From: JAADHY01 sp964428935
Lineage (GTDB): Bacteria > Planctomycetota > Planctomycetia > Planctomycetales > Planctomycetaceae
Assembly (NCBI GenBank): GCA_964428935.1
Contig: CAYSAG010000111.1
Span: forward strand, 1-14,957
Direction of reading: 5' to 3'
Length of the DNA: 14,957 nucleotides
A program made the translations under genes and the position numbers. Shown piece after piece: positions 7,733-14,957 of the stretch (the first letter of the stretch is position 1; each line of letters starts with the position of its first letter). The notes beneath the pieces were generated by a model. The model was not told the origin of the DNA and did no database searches. It worked only from the letters and a program-made list of their open reading frames with translations.

Positions 7733-10330
7733 ATGCGACTGACACTGCGAACCCTGCTGGCGTACTTGGACGACATTCTCGAGCCCGCTCAGGCCGAAGA
7801 AATTCGGCGCAAGGTGCAGGAGAGCAGCTTCGCGTCGACGCTCATGAACCGAATTCGTGAGGTGCTCCGACGGCGTCGACTGCCCGCTCCCGACCTGGAA
7901 GGCTCCAACGCGGGGTTGGACCCCAACGTCGTGGCGGAGTACCTGGACAACACATTGGAGCCGAACGCCGTCGCGGACGTGGAGCGGGTTTGTTTGGAGT
8001 CGGACGTGCATTTGGCCGAGGTGGCCGCGTGCCACCAAATTCTGACAATGGTCCTCGGGGAGCCGGTGGAGGTTCCGCCGCGGACCCGCGAGCGAATGTA
8101 CGCGTTGGTCGAGGACGCTCGGGCCGAAGCGGCTCAGCCCCCGGCCGACGCCACCGCGCAGGACGCCGAGCAGACCGGCCGGCTTTCTCAGACCAGCACG
8201 ACTCGCTTCTCGGACCTGCTGCCCGACTACCTGAAGCCGCCGCCCTTGTGGCGACGGGTGCTGCCTTACGCGGTCGTTCTGCTCGTCGTGGCGGCGTGGT
8301 TGACCTTGTTCGTCGTGGACCCGACCGTTTGGCAGTCGGTGCGAGCGGCCTTGGGGTGGCAAGCCGGTCCGGAAGCGGAAGCGGTTGTGTCGGCCGAGGT
8401 GGCGCCGGCAGAGACGACGCAACGCGGCCGGGGACAGACGTCCGCAGGCCGCTCGACGAGCGCCGAGTCCGGCGCTGGTGGAGCTGCCGCTGCGGCAGGT
8501 ACTCGTGGTGAGGCCGGCGGAGCCGCGAAGGGCGCCGCGCCGGGAACCGGTCCAGCTCAGTCGGCACCCGCGGCCGGCCCGTCAGTGACGTCGACCACGC
8601 CAGCCAGCCAGGCGGGCCAAGCTGGCAAACCGGCTGCGGTGACTTCGACCGTGGCTCAGCCAGCAGCCGGTGCAGCCTCGTCGCCGTCCCCCGCTGGCGC
8701 TCAACCGCAGTCGGGCCAGCCAGTTGCAGTGAGCTCGGGCACGCCGCCAGCGACGGTGTCCACCCCGCCGACCGCTCAGGCAACCGGCGCGGGTCAAACG
8801 GTGGCTGTTGCTCTTGGTTCGGGCACTGAGGGAGCCGCGCCCACGGCGGCTCCGACCTTTGTCGGGTCGGCCGCCCCCAGCGGCTCGACGGCAAGCACCA
8901 CCGGGACGGCGGCTTCTTCCGGGCCGACGGCAGTGAGCGGTCCGGTGGCTGGTGCGGCCGGTCCGTCGCAAGCAGGCTCGGCGGTCGCTCCGCCCCAGCA
9001 GGCGGGCGGACAGCCTTCTGGCGTCGCCGTGGCCAGCGTCGCTCCTACCGGAGGAACCACGGCCGCTCAATTGACCAGCCGGCCGGCGGCCGGGACGGAG
9101 TCGGCCGGTTCCACCGTTCCTCCCGCTCCGGGCGCGGCTGCGCAGCCCTCGGTGCCGGCGCCGACCGTGCAGTACACCTCGCCGTCCGGCGTGCTGTTGC
9201 GTTACTCGCCCGAGGACGAAGACTGGGTCCCGCTGCCGCACCGGTCGCTGCTCATGCCGGGCGAACAGTTCGTGTGTCCGGAGCCGTTCATTGCTCACTT
9301 GCGGGTGGACAAGGGCCTGCTGCAGGTGGCTCTTCGAGGCGGCACGCGAGTGTCGCTGTTGGCTCCCACGGCCGAGGTGCCGTTCGGGTTCGAGGTGGTT
9401 GAGGGGCGGCTGGTTCTGCAGCGTCGTCCGGCCGTGGACGCAGCGGCTGTGGCGGCTCGTGTGGTGCTGGCCGTTCGCGTCCACGGTGAAACGTGGCGGC
9501 TCGAACTGGTCGAACCCGGAACCGTCTGCGGGTTGGAAATTGTGCGGCGAATGCCGGACCAGTTGGAACAGGACTTGGGTCCGGACGCCTACGTTGGCGG
9601 CTTGTACGTGTCGCAGGGTTCGGTGCGTTTTGCCGACGGCACGCACCCCGAGCAGGTGGTGGAGGCTCGGCAGTGGTTGCCGCTTGCCCCGAAAGACCGG
9701 GAGCAGGTCGCTCAAACTGGCACGCGTCCGCCTTTGTTCGCCGTGCCCGAGTGGCTGGAGGCAAAGGACGACTACGTGACGGACGTGGAGCGACGTTACG
9801 CCGACGTTTTCGAGAAAGAGTTCCAGCCGGACGTGCCCGTCTCGCTTTCGCTTCCCACGGTGGTCCGTTCGCGTCGGCCCTGGCTGTCGGAGTTCGCCGT
9901 CAAGTGTCTGGCCCTGACCGACCACTACCGGTTGGTCGTTCAGGCGTTGGCCGAGTCGCCGCACGAGGAAACGCGGTTGGCGGCCATTGAAGGGCTCCGC
10001 CGCTGGCTGCCCAGCGACCCGAAAAACGGTGAGAAACTGAAAGAGGCTTTGGCCGACTTCTTCCACCCCGACGAAGCCGACCCGGTCTACCGGCTGCTGT
10101 GGGGGTTCAACGAAAAGGACGCGTCCAACCCGTTCCTGGCCAAGCAATTGGTGGACTGGCTGGAACACGACCACGTGGCCATTCGCGAGCTGGCGTTCTA
10201 CCACATTTACCGGCTGACCCACCAGCGGTACGACTACCGACCGGACGCGCCGCTCGCTCAGCGACGCGCAGCCGTCGCTCGCTGGCGTCAGCACCTGAAA
10301 CGCAACAACGACCAATTGTTGGGCCTGTGA
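7733..10330 (+). CDS. Single-pass membrane protein with anti-sigma-like repeats and FecR-like domain
   Basis: 865 residues; not a named family that I can assign, but of a type seen in planctomycetes. N-terminus (cytoplasmic): two tandem helical units with the shared pattern YLD(D/N)xLEP, at about 9-45 and 66-105. This resembles the zinc-binding anti-sigma (zf-HC2/ZAS) fold, yet the HxxxCxxC zinc ligands are missing. One membrane span at about 176-195 (VLPYAVVLLVVAAWLTLFVV). Then a 260-residue Ala/Gly/Pro/Ser/Thr/Gln-rich, probably disordered linker (about 215-478), a beta-rich part (about 500-655) that reads like FecR (LRGGTRVSLLAP, GFEVVEGRLVL, LYVSQGSVRFADG), and a helical, HEAT-like C-terminus (about 718-865). 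Inferred topology: N-in, C-out. ATG 7733 fits the family start MRLTLRTLLAYLDD and has GCGAGGG upstream; ATG 7688 is an alternative. No sigma factor gene is adjacent. Confidence 0.82.
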   Translation: MRLTLRTLLAYLDDILEPAQAEEIRRKVQESSFASTLMNRIREVLRRRRLPAPDLEGSNAGLDPNVVAEYLDNTLEPNAVADVERVCLESDVHLAEVAACHQILTMVLGEPVEVPPRTRERMYALVEDARAEAAQPPADATAQDAEQTGRLSQTSTTRFSDLLPDYLKPPPLWRRVLPYAVVLLVVAAWLTLFVVDPTVWQSVRAALGWQAGPEAEAVVSAEVAPAETTQRGRGQTSAGRSTSAESGAGGAAAAAGTRGEAGGAAKGAAPGTGPAQSAPAAGPSVTSTTPASQAGQAGKPAAVTSTVAQPAAGAASSPSPAGAQPQSGQPVAVSSGTPPATVSTPPTAQATGAGQTVAVALGSGTEGAAPTAAPTFVGSAAPSGSTASTTGTAASSGPTAVSGPVAGAAGPSQAGSAVAPPQQAGGQPSGVAVASVAPTGGTTAAQLTSRPAAGTESAGSTVPPAPGAAAQPSVPAPTVQYTSPSGVLLRYSPEDEDWVPLPHRSLLMPGEQFVCPEPFIAHLRVDKGLLQVALRGGTRVSLLAPTAEVPFGFEVVEGRLVLQRRPAVDAAAVAARVVLAVRVHGETWRLELVEPGTVCGLEIVRRMPDQLEQDLGPDAYVGGLYVSQGSVRFADGTHPEQVVEARQWLPLAPKDREQVAQTGTRPPLFAVPEWLEAKDDYVTDVERRYADVFEKEFQPDVPVSLSLPTVVRSRRPWLSEFAVKCLALTDHYRLVVQALAESPHEETRLAAIEGLRRWLPSDPKNGEKLKEALADFFHPDEADPVYRLLWGFNEKDASNPFLAKQLVDWLEHDHVAIRELAFYHIYRLTHQRYDYRPDAPLAQRRAAVARWRQHLKRNNDQLLGL

Positions 10331-10594
10331 GCGGCGAGCAGCTCGACGACGACCCGGACCACACCGGACGCACCGAGCCGTCCGTCGCCGTTGGCCAACG
10401 ACGGCCGGGTCGCTAGACTGCACACCACGGACGACGCCAACGGAGTTCCGCCGTTTGTTCGTCAGACGAATGCGGCTCGCTGCAGACCACGCGCCGACGC
10501 CGACGGGCGCTCTTCGGTTCCACGGTCTTTCGGCCTGCACGGCTCACCGAGCGCAACCGCAACAAGCCTTTGGCCAGCTCAAGTCAAGCCACCC
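10331..10594. other. Intergenic region with leader of mqnP
   Basis: 264 bases. It holds the candidate mqnP promoter and then about 170 bases of leader. Frames across it, including the extension of mqnP back to 10391, are low-complexity and not conserved-looking. No terminator with a U-tract follows the upstream gene. Confidence 0.4.
10391..10419 (+). promoter_or_regulatory. Candidate promoter of mqnP
   Basis: TTGGCC (10391-10396) and TAGACT (10414-10419) at an ideal 17-base spacing, each 4 of 6 to the sigma-70 consensus. Leader to the ATG about 170 bases. Confidence 0.45.
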
Positions 10595-11473
10595 ATGTTC
10601 GGTCGTGTGCAGCAACTGCTGGAGCTGATTCGGTTCAGTCACACGGTGTTCGCGTTGCCGTTTACGCTGTTGTCGGCCATGCTGGCGTGGCAACAAGTTC
10701 CGTTTCGCTGGCGTGACCTGGCCGGCGTTCTGCTGTGCATGGTCTTTGCTCGCTCGGCGGCCATGGCTTTCAACCGAATTGCCGACCGTCACTACGACGC
10801 GCTGAACCCGCGGACGGCGAACCGGCACTTGCCTCGCGGGGTTTTGCGTTTGTCGACGGTCGTCACCTTCACCGTCCTCTGCTGCGTCGGCTTTGTCGCG
10901 TCGACGCTGCTGTTCCTTCCGAACCGCTGGCCGTTGCTGCTGTCGGTGCCGGTGTTGGTGTTCTTGCTGAGCTACTCGTACGCCAAGCGTTTCACGTCGC
11001 TGTGTCACTACTGGCTCGCGGCGGCTCTCATGCTCGCGCCGGTCGCCGCGTGGATTGCTTTGACCGGCACCGTTGCGTGGACGCCCACGCTGCTGGCCCT
11101 GGCGGTGTTTTTCTGGGTCGGCGGCTTTGACATCATTTACGCGTGTCAGGATTTCGAGTTTGACCGAAGAGCGGGCCTTTTCAGCCTGCCCGCTCGACTG
11201 GGAATTCGTCGGGCTCTGCGCGTGGCGGCCGCTAGTCACGCCTTGACCGTGGCAGCTCTGCTGGGACTTTGGCGAGTGGCCGGGTTGGGGCCTGTGTTCC
11301 TGACCGCCGTCCTGCTGGTTGCCGGTCTGTTGGCCTACGAGCACCGACTGGTTCGGCCGGACGACTTGAGCCGGGTGAACCAAGCCTTCTTCCACGTGAA
11401 CGCCGTCATTAGTCTGGGGCTGTTTGCGGCCGGACTGGTCGACCTGCTCCTGCAGCACGCACTGTTGTCCTAA
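10595..11473 (+). CDS. mqnP: UbiA-type prenyltransferase of the futalosine menaquinone pathway (MqnP)
   Basis: 292 residues, integral membrane, about eight spans. It attaches the polyprenyl tail to the aromatic intermediate of the futalosine route, the step MenA performs in the classical route. Both Asp-rich UbiA motifs that bind Mg-diphosphate are present: NRIADRHYD (60-68; MqnP-type NR in place of ND) and DIIYACQDFEFD (179-190), followed by RRAGLFSLPARLG typical of the MqnP/4-hydroxybenzoate prenyltransferase group. Length is normal. ATG 10595 is chosen because the first helix LLELIRFSHTVFALPF begins right after it; an in-frame reading from 10391 adds 68 non-conserved residues. mqnE lies 356 bases downstream, which supports MqnP over UbiA of ubiquinone synthesis. 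Other mqn genes are not in the window. Confidence 0.9.
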   Translation: MFGRVQQLLELIRFSHTVFALPFTLLSAMLAWQQVPFRWRDLAGVLLCMVFARSAAMAFNRIADRHYDALNPRTANRHLPRGVLRLSTVVTFTVLCCVGFVASTLLFLPNRWPLLLSVPVLVFLLSYSYAKRFTSLCHYWLAAALMLAPVAAWIALTGTVAWTPTLLALAVFFWVGGFDIIYACQDFEFDRRAGLFSLPARLGIRRALRVAAASHALTVAALLGLWRVAGLGPVFLTAVLLVAGLLAYEHRLVRPDDLSRVNQAFFHVNAVISLGLFAAGLVDLLLQHALLS

Positions 11474-11829
11474 CAAGGTGTGTGGTGTAGGAGCGACGCG
11501 TGGTTGGCACAGCGGCGTTCGAATTCGCGACAAGGCGGGTCGGTGCGAATGGCCGTACGAGGTTCGGCCACACGGGGCGTCGTTGCCCCAGCCCGTTGCC
11601 GCAGACGGGAGGAAAGAAACCCGCCGGTCTGGGCAGGCAGCCGCTTTGGCTCGGTGCGGCAGTGGAAAAGTGGACCACCGAAGTTTAGAATGCAGCCACC
11701 CGCAGAGGCTCGGGCGGTCCGGACGCGGTGGAGCGCTACGGAGCGGGCTGGCGAGCGTGTCGTCCGGGCGTCGTGGCAGCCCCTGTCTTTCAGTTGGTCG
11801 TCGACGCAACACCAAGGCCCGAAGTGCGA
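11474..11829. other. Intergenic region with mqnE promoter and leader
   Basis: 356 bases. Apart from the candidate promoter at 11663-11691 I see no gene, terminator or repeat. The reading frame of mqnE stays open upstream to an ATG at 11728, but those 34 residues are not like the family. Confidence 0.45.
11663..11691 (+). promoter_or_regulatory. Candidate promoter of mqnE
   Basis: TGGAAA (11663-11668, 4 of 6) and TAGAAT (11686-11691, 5 of 6) at 17-base spacing. The leader to the mqnE ATG is about 130 bases. It implies that mqnE can be transcribed apart from mqnP. Confidence 0.5.
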
Positions 11830-12999
11830 ATGGCAATGGTTGGTCCCAGCGCGTTGAGCTGCGAGAGCGGCTTGAGCAGTGAGCAGCGGGAGACGCTGGA
11901 GCGAATTCGGCAGAAGGTCGAGCGCGGGGAGCGGTTGACCTTCGACGAAGGCGTTTTCCTGGACGAGCAGGTCGACGTGCTCACGCTGGGCGAGCTGGCC
12001 AACCTGGTCCGCGAACGCAAGAACGGCGACAAGGCCTACTACAACATCAACGTCCACTTGAACCCGACCAATGTGTGCGTCTACCGGTGCACCTTTTGTG
12101 CCTTTCGCGCGGACCTGCGTTCGCCCAAGGCGTACGTCGTGTCGGACGAAGCCATTCGCGAGCGAGCGGCGGAGGCTCGGGAGCGGGGAGCGACGGAGAT
12201 TCACGTCGTCGGCGGACTGCACCACCAGAAAAAGTTCGACTGGTACGTGAACGTCATTCGGCTCATTCGCGAAGCCGCGCCCGAGCTGCACATCAAAGCC
12301 TGGACGGCCGTCGAAATTGCGTGGTTCAGCTACCTGACGAAGAAGCCGTTCGACTGGGTGCTGCAACAACTAATCGACGCGGGCTTGGGCAGTCTGCCCG
12401 GAGGCGGGGCGGAGATTTTCGACCCGGAGGTGCGGGAGCGTTTGTGCGAGCACAAGGCGGACGCGGACACGTGGTTGGAAATTCACCGCACCGCTCACGC
12501 CCTCGGACTCCGCAGCAACGCCACCATGCTTTACGGACACTTGGAGCAGGCTCGGCACCGCGTCGACCACCTGTGTCGGCTGCGGCAGCTTCAGGACGAA
12601 ACCGGCGGTTTTCAAGCCTTCGTCCCGCTGGCGTTCCACCCGCAGAACACCGGCCTGGCGCACCTTCCGAAGCCCACAGGGCGAATGGACCTAAAAGTCA
12701 TTGCCCTGTCGCGGCTCCTGCTCGACAACTTCGACCACATTAAGGCCTACTGGGTCATGCTGGGCGAGAAGACCGCTCAGGTGGCCCTTTCTTTCGGCGC
12801 GGACGACCTGGACGGCACCGTGGTGCACGAAAGAATCTACCACGACGCCGGCGCGGACACTCCGCAGGGACTGACGGTGGACCAACTGCACCGGCTGATT
12901 CGCGAGGCCGGCCGGGTGCCCGTCGAGCGGGACACGCTCTACCGACCCGTCGTGCGGGACGGCAAGCGCTGGTGGGTGGACGAGACGGCTGGTGCGTAG
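11830..12999 (+). CDS. mqnE: Aminofutalosine synthase MqnE (radical SAM)
   Basis: 389 residues. It joins 3-[(1-carboxyvinyl)oxy]benzoate (made from chorismate by MqnA) with S-adenosylmethionine to give aminofutalosine, an early step of menaquinone synthesis. The radical SAM cluster motif is CVYRCTFC with Cys83, Cys87 and Cys90 (CxxxCxxC), preceded by NINVHLNPTNVC, and followed by EIHVVGGLHH (123-132), a MqnE/MqnC-type sequence; IKAWTAVEI, SLPGGGAEIF, SNATMLYGH and FHPQNT are further family blocks. Length is close to the usual 360-390. The start MAMVG at 11830 fits; an inner ATG at 11836 or the upstream one at 11728 are possible. It faces the triple-Rid gene, whose stop lies 42 bases beyond its own stop. 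MqnC, a related enzyme, is less likely given the HLNPTNVCVYRC and HHQKKFDWY blocks. Confidence 0.93.
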   Translation: MAMVGPSALSCESGLSSEQRETLERIRQKVERGERLTFDEGVFLDEQVDVLTLGELANLVRERKNGDKAYYNINVHLNPTNVCVYRCTFCAFRADLRSPKAYVVSDEAIRERAAEARERGATEIHVVGGLHHQKKFDWYVNVIRLIREAAPELHIKAWTAVEIAWFSYLTKKPFDWVLQQLIDAGLGSLPGGGAEIFDPEVRERLCEHKADADTWLEIHRTAHALGLRSNATMLYGHLEQARHRVDHLCRLRQLQDETGGFQAFVPLAFHPQNTGLAHLPKPTGRMDLKVIALSRLLLDNFDHIKAYWVMLGEKTAQVALSFGADDLDGTVVHERIYHDAGADTPQGLTVDQLHRLIREAGRVPVERDTLYRPVVRDGKRWWVDETAGA

Positions 13000-13041
13000 G
13001 AGCTTGCGAGGCTTCGCGTCGGAGAGTTCCCCGCGGCCCTG

Positions 13042-14325
13042 TCAACTCGAATTGCCGGGCAAACGCAACGACACGGCCGTCGCTTCTTCTTCAATGGTCA
13101 GCTCGGCCCAACAAACGCCCGCTTGCACGGCCGTAATGACTCCTGTGGGCTTCCTGCGCGGCGAGTGAGCGACCAGGTCCTCCCACCACGGGTCCAAGTG
13201 GTGCGGCTGGTTCACGTAGACCAGGTGCCGAACCAAGTCGGAGGCTGTCAGTCCGCACCGGTCGACCAGGTCCATGACGTTCTGGCGAGTCTTCAGGGCT
13301 TGCTGTCTGGGGCGTCGCTTGTAGACGACCCTTCCGTTCCGGCCCATGCTGGCCGTGCCGGAGACCTCCAGCCGAGCCACGTCGGTTTCAATCCACCGGG
13401 CTCGGGCAAACAGCGACCCGTAGTCGAACGCTTGGCTTTGCGTGCGTGGGTCGACGCGTCGGTTGACCAACGGAATGTCGCCGACCGGCTCGACGGCGTA
13501 GAACCGCATGACCGCCCGTCCGGCTCGCGGCAGCGCCGGCACGCCCGTGCTGGCCGGCAGCTGCTCCTCCGACACGTTCTGCTCGCCGAAGTACTTGTGG
13601 CGAGCGTCGCGAAGCTCTTGGTACGGGCCGAAGTAGTAAATGTGCGTGCGAGGAACGTCTTGAATTCGAAAACCGCTTTGCTCGAGAGCCTGTTGAGTGC
13701 GGCGGAACATGAGGTCGCAGTGGGCTCGCAGCGAGCTTTTCCTGGCTCCGACACCCGGCACGCCGGCCACGTACAGGAAACGAAAGCCGCCGTACCAAAG
13801 CTCGGTGCCCCACACGTCCAGTTCCGGCAGCACGGCAAGTCGCCGCCGGCGGAAGTCGGCGCCGGCGTGAGGCCGTAAGGCGTACGCCTGCAAGCAGAGA
13901 CGCGTGCCCGGAAAGACGGGTCGCACCAGCAAAGCCTCGCGCGGACAACGCTCCGGCACCACCGCCTCCACCACCTCTTCGACCCGCTGCCGTTCGCTTT
14001 CTTCTACGTCGACGAACAGGTCGACGGTGACCAGGTCGTCTCTGGAAAGACCGATTCGGTTGAGCAAGTCGTGCAACCGGTCGGCCAGCTGCTCCGTCTG
14101 AGCGGACAGGTCGTCGGGGCTGACGACCGTGCCGTTGGCGTTCAACGCTGGCGTCGCCGTCAGGTAGGCTTCGCGGACGTGAGGTCCGTCAATGACGACG
14201 GCTTGCGTCGCCGCCCACGGGGGCACTTCGACTCGCAGGTCGGTGTCGAGCGACACGGCGAAGCGCGTCACACCGGTCCGGGCGGACCTTGTTGTCGTTC
14301 CTCGATGATTCACCGCAGTGGACAT
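13042..14325 (-). CDS. Protein of three fused Rid/YjgF-like units, possible chorismatase relative
   Basis: 427 residues, cytoplasmic (no signal peptide or membrane span). Three Rid-like alpha/beta units can be traced: about 40-150 (REAYLTATPALN ... LNRIGLSRDDLVTVDLFVD), about 175-290 (FLYVAGVPGVG ... LEQSGFRIQDVPRTHIYYF ... PASTGVPALP) and about 310-420 (ARLEVSGTASMG ... VDRCGLTASDLVRHLVYVN ... VCWAELTIEEEA). Rid proteins are normally 130-residue homotrimers, so one chain may form a pseudo-trimer. The Arg and Glu that deaminate enamines in RidA appear replaced in all three units by my eye alignment. The segment ELRDARHKYFGE...PASTGV also resembles FkbO/Hyg5 chorismatases. Function is not assigned. 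ATG 14325 has a strong CGGAGG site 6 bases upstream. Its 3' end meets mqnE tail to tail. Confidence 0.8.
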   Translation of the reverse strand: MSTAVNHRGTTTRSARTGVTRFAVSLDTDLRVEVPPWAATQAVVIDGPHVREAYLTATPALNANGTVVSPDDLSAQTEQLADRLHDLLNRIGLSRDDLVTVDLFVDVEESERQRVEEVVEAVVPERCPREALLVRPVFPGTRLCLQAYALRPHAGADFRRRRLAVLPELDVWGTELWYGGFRFLYVAGVPGVGARKSSLRAHCDLMFRRTQQALEQSGFRIQDVPRTHIYYFGPYQELRDARHKYFGEQNVSEEQLPASTGVPALPRAGRAVMRFYAVEPVGDIPLVNRRVDPRTQSQAFDYGSLFARARWIETDVARLEVSGTASMGRNGRVVYKRRPRQQALKTRQNVMDLVDRCGLTASDLVRHLVYVNQPHHLDPWWEDLVAHSPRRKPTGVITAVQAGVCWAELTIEEEATAVSLRLPGNSS

Positions 14326-14330
14326 TCAAA

Positions 14331-14337
14331 ACCTCCG
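14331..14337 (-). promoter_or_regulatory. Shine-Dalgarno site of the triple-Rid gene
   Basis: CGGAGGT on the minus strand, 5 bases before ATG at 14325. It fixes the start and argues against the overlapping minus-strand frame 14310-14711 being a gene. Confidence 0.75.
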
Positions 14338-14732
14338 TTTTGCTGTTCTCGCTGGCCGAACAGTTCGAGCAGGTAGGGAAAAAAGGGAACGCTAGGGGGC
14401 CAAGGCTGCCGACGCGCGCACGACGTTGCCGCTCCGACGCCACTCCGCCCGGCGCGGGACGTCGGCAACTCAAACGCCTTGTCGGCACTGGAAGCCTTTC
14501 CGTGTGGTGGGAAACGAGTGGAGTGACCGACCGGCTCGAGCGGCTCGCCGCGCAGCCCGCGAGCCGTCGCCGAAGCGAACGACCCGGCCGCGCCCACCGC
14601 GGCGCTCGCCCCCGAACTCGTCCACTCGTAACTAACCTGAAACATGTCTCGCGGTTTCGCCGTTCTCGGTTCTGCGGGTTGCCGCCAACCGTTCCCGACG
14701 TGGCCGGTCACGCCAGGACGCCGGTTGCCGGT
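14338..14732. other. Intergenic region ahead of the triple-Rid gene, no gene seen
   Basis: About 395 bases. An open minus-strand frame (14310-14711, 133 residues) overlaps the start of the Rid gene; it is Ala/Gly/Ser/Arg-rich, lacks a ribosome site and is probably chance. No convincing promoter pair was found: TTGGCC at 14403-14398 on the minus strand has no good -10 partner. A small A-run at 14379-14384 has no stem. Confidence 0.4.
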
Positions 14733-14957
14733 TCACCGCGTGCCGGCCGTTGTGATTTCCGTGGCCGGCTGAGGCCGGTACCAAAACGACCTCCAGTACG
14801 CTCGGTCGGTTGCGTATGGGTCGACCGGGTCGGACGGCCCCAAGTTCCTGGGCAAGATGCCAAACCGTTTCATTTCCCGAATGTAGTGCTTGTTGGGCCG
14901 GAAGCCGGGCATGTCGAACCGCTTGCCTTGCTGCAGTTGAGCGGAGGCAACGCGAAT
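14733..14957 (-). CDS. C-terminal 74 residues of an unrecognised protein (partial)
   Basis: The frame is open from the window edge to TGA at 14735-14733, so the start lies outside. The translated tail reads ...GKRFDMPGFRPNKHYIREMK, then RFGILPRNLGPSDPVDPYAT and DRAYWRSFWYRP, a well-structured, Tyr/Trp/Asp-rich sequence very unlike the chance frames around it, which supports a real gene. I have an impression of similar C-termini in planctomycete proteins but cannot name a family, and no catalytic motif can be assigned. The last dozen residues (QPATEITTAGTR) look like an unstructured tail. Confidence 0.7.
   Translation of the reverse strand: MRVASAQLQQGKRFDMPGFRPNKHYIREMKRFGILPRNLGPSDPVDPYATDRAYWRSFWYRPQPATEITTAGTR

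Noticed and set aside
8582..10540. 652-codon open frame on the minus strand
   Set aside because: It runs antisense to the membrane protein gene; its translation is Arg/Gln/Ser/His-rich without domains, as expected opposite GC-rich coding DNA.
10544..11836. 430-codon open frame on the minus strand
   Set aside because: Antisense to mqnP, Arg/Gln-rich, no ribosome site or recognisable motif, while the plus strand has clear UbiA motifs.
14310..14711. Possible 133-residue gene on the minus strand upstream of the triple-Rid gene
   Set aside because: Overlaps the Rid ribosome site and start, low-complexity composition, no ribosome site of its own.

Overview
The window looks like chromosomal DNA of a planctomycete, most likely of the Pirellula group, although this is inferred from gene content and not proven. 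The pointers are high GC with strong GAC (Asp) preference, widely spaced genes with their own promoters, a secreted PQQ-like beta-propeller protein, a secreted beta-helix sugar hydrolase, a large single-pass protein with degenerate anti-sigma-like repeats of a planctomycete type, and menaquinone made by the futalosine route (MqnE plus the MqnP-type prenyltransferase).

Layout. 62-1906 (-) encodes a secreted GH120 family glycosidase (beta-xylosidase family) and 2226-3524 (-) a secreted PQQ-like propeller protein. After a 643-base divergent spacer, 4168-5232 (+) and 5334-6212 (+) form a two-gene ABC-2 type exporter (ATPase plus a DUF990-like permease). Next is an RNA section: a TATAAT promoter at 6521, a GC-rich foldable stretch, elongator tRNA-Met (CAU) at 6687-6759 (+) with a terminator, and, facing it, initiator tRNA-fMet (CAU) at 7242-7314 (-) with its own promoter and terminator. 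7733-10330 (+) encodes an 865-residue membrane protein that resembles an anti-sigma/FecR regulator. 10595-11473 (+) is a UbiA-type prenyltransferase (mqnP) and 11830-12999 (+) aminofutalosine synthase (mqnE); each has a plausible promoter. Convergent with mqnE, 13042-14325 (-) encodes a protein of three fused Rid/YjgF-like units. The 3' end of an unrecognised gene enters at 14733-14957 (-).

How they fit. mqnE and mqnP act in one pathway (menaquinone from chorismate); the triple-Rid protein beside them resembles both Rid proteins and the chorismatase fold, so a link to chorismate or menaquinone metabolism is a testable guess. The GH120 enzyme and the propeller protein fit a saprophytic lifestyle with many exported proteins. 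The ABC exporter section stands apart in base use: all ten GATC sites I could find in the window lie between 3768 and 6426, which suggests acquired DNA or a different codon class.

No mobile-element genes, CRISPR array or clear integration site were seen. Most of the window reads as ordinary core chromosome. The best candidates for something new are the three-unit Rid protein, the cysteine-free anti-sigma-like protein, the structured RNA ahead of tRNA-Met and the atypical initiator tRNA.
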